Shown: positions 62,681 to 64,000 of the stretch, one piece after another
How positions within the stretch are numbered: the first letter of the stretch is position 1
Layout: each line of letters opens with the position of its first letter
Source of the DNA: Streptomyces venezuelae
Lineage (GTDB): Bacteria; Actinomycetota; Actinomycetes; Streptomycetales; Streptomycetaceae
DNA: 64,000 nt
Assembly: GCF_008642275.1 (NCBI RefSeq)
Contig: NZ_CP029189.1
Coordinates: forward strand, 7,298,001-7,362,000
Direction: 5' to 3'
The notes under the pieces: generated by a model
Told to the model about the DNA's origin: nothing
The model's database searches: none
Seen by the model: only the letters and a program-made list of their open reading frames with translations
Made by a program: the position numbers and the translations under genes

Positions 62681-63247
62681 GTGGCAGTGAAGATCCTCAT
62701 CGTGACCGGCGACGCGGCCGAGTCGCTGGAGGTCCTGTATCCGTACCAGCGCCTGCGCGAGGAGGGGTACGAGGTCCACATCGCGGCGCCGCAGGTGAAG
62801 AAACTGCGGTTCGTGGTCCACGACTTCGAGGAGGGCTTCGACACCTACACCGAGAAGCCCGGCTACACCTGGCCGGCCGACCTGGCCTTCGCGGACGTCG
62901 TCACCGAGGAGTACGCGGCCCTGGTCGTCCCCGGTGGCCGGGCGCCCGAGTACCTGCGCAACGACCCCGAGGTGCGCCGGATCCTGGCCGCCTTCGCGCA
63001 GTCCGACAAGCCGATCGCCCAGATCTGCCACGGTCCGCTGATCACGGCCGCGGCCGGGGGCCTGGGCGGCCGGCGGGTGACCGCGTACCCGGCGCTGGAA
63101 CTGGACATGAAGGCGGCCGGCGCCGAGTTCGAGGACTCCGAGACCGTGGTCGACGGCACCCTGGTCTCGGCCCGGGCCTGGCCGGACCACTCGCGCTGGA
63201 TGCGGGAGTTCCTGACGGTGCTGCGCGCCAAGGCCCCGGTGGCCTGA
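62681..63247 (+). CDS. DJ-1/PfpI family protein
   Basis: A 188-aa class I glutamine amidotransferase-like protein: KILIVTGDAAESLEVLYPYQRLREEGYEVHIAAPQ, the Asp/Glu at about residue 13-16, and the nucleophile elbow AQICHGPLITAAAGGLGGRRVTAYPALE with cysteine C109. Family members act as glyoxalase III, chaperones or proteases; the specific activity is open. GTG start at 62681. A 15-bp terminator follows. Confidence 0.88.
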   Translation: MAVKILIVTGDAAESLEVLYPYQRLREEGYEVHIAAPQVKKLRFVVHDFEEGFDTYTEKPGYTWPADLAFADVVTEEYAALVVPGGRAPEYLRNDPEVRRILAAFAQSDKPIAQICHGPLITAAAGGLGGRRVTAYPALELDMKAAGAEFEDSETVVDGTLVSARAWPDHSRWMREFLTVLRAKAPVA

Positions 63248-63268
63248 GCGGGGACCGCGGATCGCACG

Positions 63269-63305
63269 GGCGGCCGTGGCCCCGGGCGAGGGGGCCACGG
63301 CCGCC
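63269..63305. terminator. Bidirectional hairpin (15-bp stem)
   Basis: GGCGGCCGTGGCCCC pairs perfectly with GGGGCCACGGCCGCC over a 7-nt loop, between the convergent DJ-1 and binding-protein genes. Confidence 0.85.
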
Positions 63306-63391
63306 GGGACGTGCGGGCGGTGCCGGGAGCGGGCGGGACGCGAGCGCGCCGCGCCCCGGGGTCGGCGCGGCCGCTGCTGCCGCTCCGGGCG

Positions 63392-64000
63392 TCAGCTCAC
63401 GGGGGTGATCGCCGGAGCGGGCTCGTACTTGTAGTTGGCGCCGAAGTTCTTCTTCACGGCCGCCTCCCAGGAGCCGTCCGCGACCATCTTCTTCAGCGCG
63501 TCGTTGATCTTGCGCTGGAGGTCCTTGTTGCCCTTCTTGACGCCGATGCCGTAGTTCTCGTTGCTCAGCGTCTGGCCGAGCAGCTTGAACTTGCCCTCGT
63601 TGCCCTTCCGGGCGGCGTACCCGGCCAGGATGGAGTTGTCGGTGGTCATGGCGTCGACCCGGCTCTCCTGGAGCGCGACGACGCAGTCCGCGTAGCCGCC
63701 CATCTCCAGCAGGCCCGCCTTGGGGGCGAGGTTCTTGCGGAGGTTCTCGGCCGAGGTGGAGCCGCTGACCGAGCACAGGCTCTTCGTGTTCAGGTCCTCG
63801 GCCTTGGTGATCGAGGCGTCGTTGGCGCGGGTCATCAGGTCCTGGTGCGCGACGAAATACGGGCCGGCGAAGTCGACCTTCTCCTTGCGCTTCTCGTTGA
63901 TCGAATAGCTCGCGACGACGAACTTGACCTCGTTGTACTGGATCAGCAGTTCGCGGTCGTTGCTGTAGACCTGCTTGAATTCGATCTTGTCCGGCTTGTA
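63392..64000 (-). CDS. Polar amino-acid ABC transporter substrate-binding protein (partial)
   Basis: The last 202 residues of a family 3 (GluB/GlnH-like) solute-binding protein; the gene enters from the right edge. Recognisable parts are VVASYSINEKRKEKVDFAGPYFVAHQDLMTR, the hinge and domain-2 strand SLCSVSGSTSAENLRKN, DCVVALQESRVDAMTTDNSILAGYA, and the end NYGIGVKKGNKDLQRKINDALKKMVADGSWEAAVKKNFG. It would bind glutamate or a related amino acid outside the membrane. Permease and ATPase genes are not visible here. Confidence 0.9.
   Translation of the reverse strand, partial: YKPDKIEFKQVYSNDRELLIQYNEVKFVVASYSINEKRKEKVDFAGPYFVAHQDLMTRANDASITKAEDLNTKSLCSVSGSTSAENLRKNLAPKAGLLEMGGYADCVVALQESRVDAMTTDNSILAGYAARKGNEGKFKLLGQTLSNENYGIGVKKGNKDLQRKINDALKKMVADGSWEAAVKKNFGANYKYEPAPAITPVS

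Overview
The window reads as high-GC actinobacterial chromosome, almost certainly Streptomyces. Reasons are the heavy GC third-position bias, GTG starts, ATGA/GTGA stop-start overlaps inside operons, a chaplin, an LAL-type LuxR regulator, a PASTA-less membrane Ser/Thr kinase, secreted chitin-degrading enzymes, and many GC-rich hairpin terminators without a U-tract. A lanthipeptide precursor nearly identical to my recollection of venezuelin VenA suggests a relative of S. venezuelae. Both edges cut a gene: an alpha-oxoamine synthase-type enzyme on the left and a polar amino-acid ABC substrate-binding protein on the right. I saw no tRNA, rRNA, CRISPR array, IS element or replication origin.

0-9 kb: an XRE regulator / ImmA-IrrE metalloprotease pair with a multi-TM MAB_1171c-type partner; a TetR regulator; an MMPL exporter with an LmeA-like (DUF2993) protein; and a two-component system whose promoter region shares a 20-bp motif with the MMPL promoter. 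A fragment of a siderophore permease (FecCD) follows.

9-21 kb: acyl-CoA metabolism. A five-gene minus-strand operon covers every step from isobutyryl-CoA to propionyl-CoA (valine catabolism) and is preceded by a well-conserved cobalamin riboswitch. Next comes a RamB-like short-chain acyl-CoA regulator divergent from isocitrate lyase, malate synthase and a 3-hydroxybutyryl-CoA dehydrogenase. The glyoxylate shunt and branched-chain acyl-CoA breakdown therefore sit together under one likely acyl-CoA-sensing regulator.

21-33 kb: an APH(6)-type kinase, a ZIP metal transporter, a large LAL regulator with an in-frame minisatellite, small membrane and hypothetical proteins, a class F-like sortase with a CHRD-type surface protein, an HD phosphohydrolase, a chaplin, and a CBM2-GH18 chitinase-type enzyme.

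33.7-38.8 kb: a complete class IV lanthipeptide cluster in the order LanL, 51-aa precursor, ABC ATPase, ABC permease (venezuelin type).

39-52 kb: VOC proteins, a SpoIIE/PP2C-type phosphatase, a LysR effector domain lacking its HTH beside a divergent DUF5997 gene, a DoxX protein behind an iron box, a TDT transporter, and an RNA-repair operon (T4 Rnl1-like RNA ligase, Pnkp-like kinase-phosphatase, NYN/YacP nuclease). A membrane Ser/Thr kinase closes this part.

52-64 kb: an EamA exporter divergent from a MocR regulator, an LAxTG surface protein with a SigE-family sigma factor and a membrane partner, a MarR/MFS pair with a clear operator, a GlcG/HbpS protein, a GH20 hexosaminidase, a secreted endonuclease I and a DJ-1/PfpI protein.
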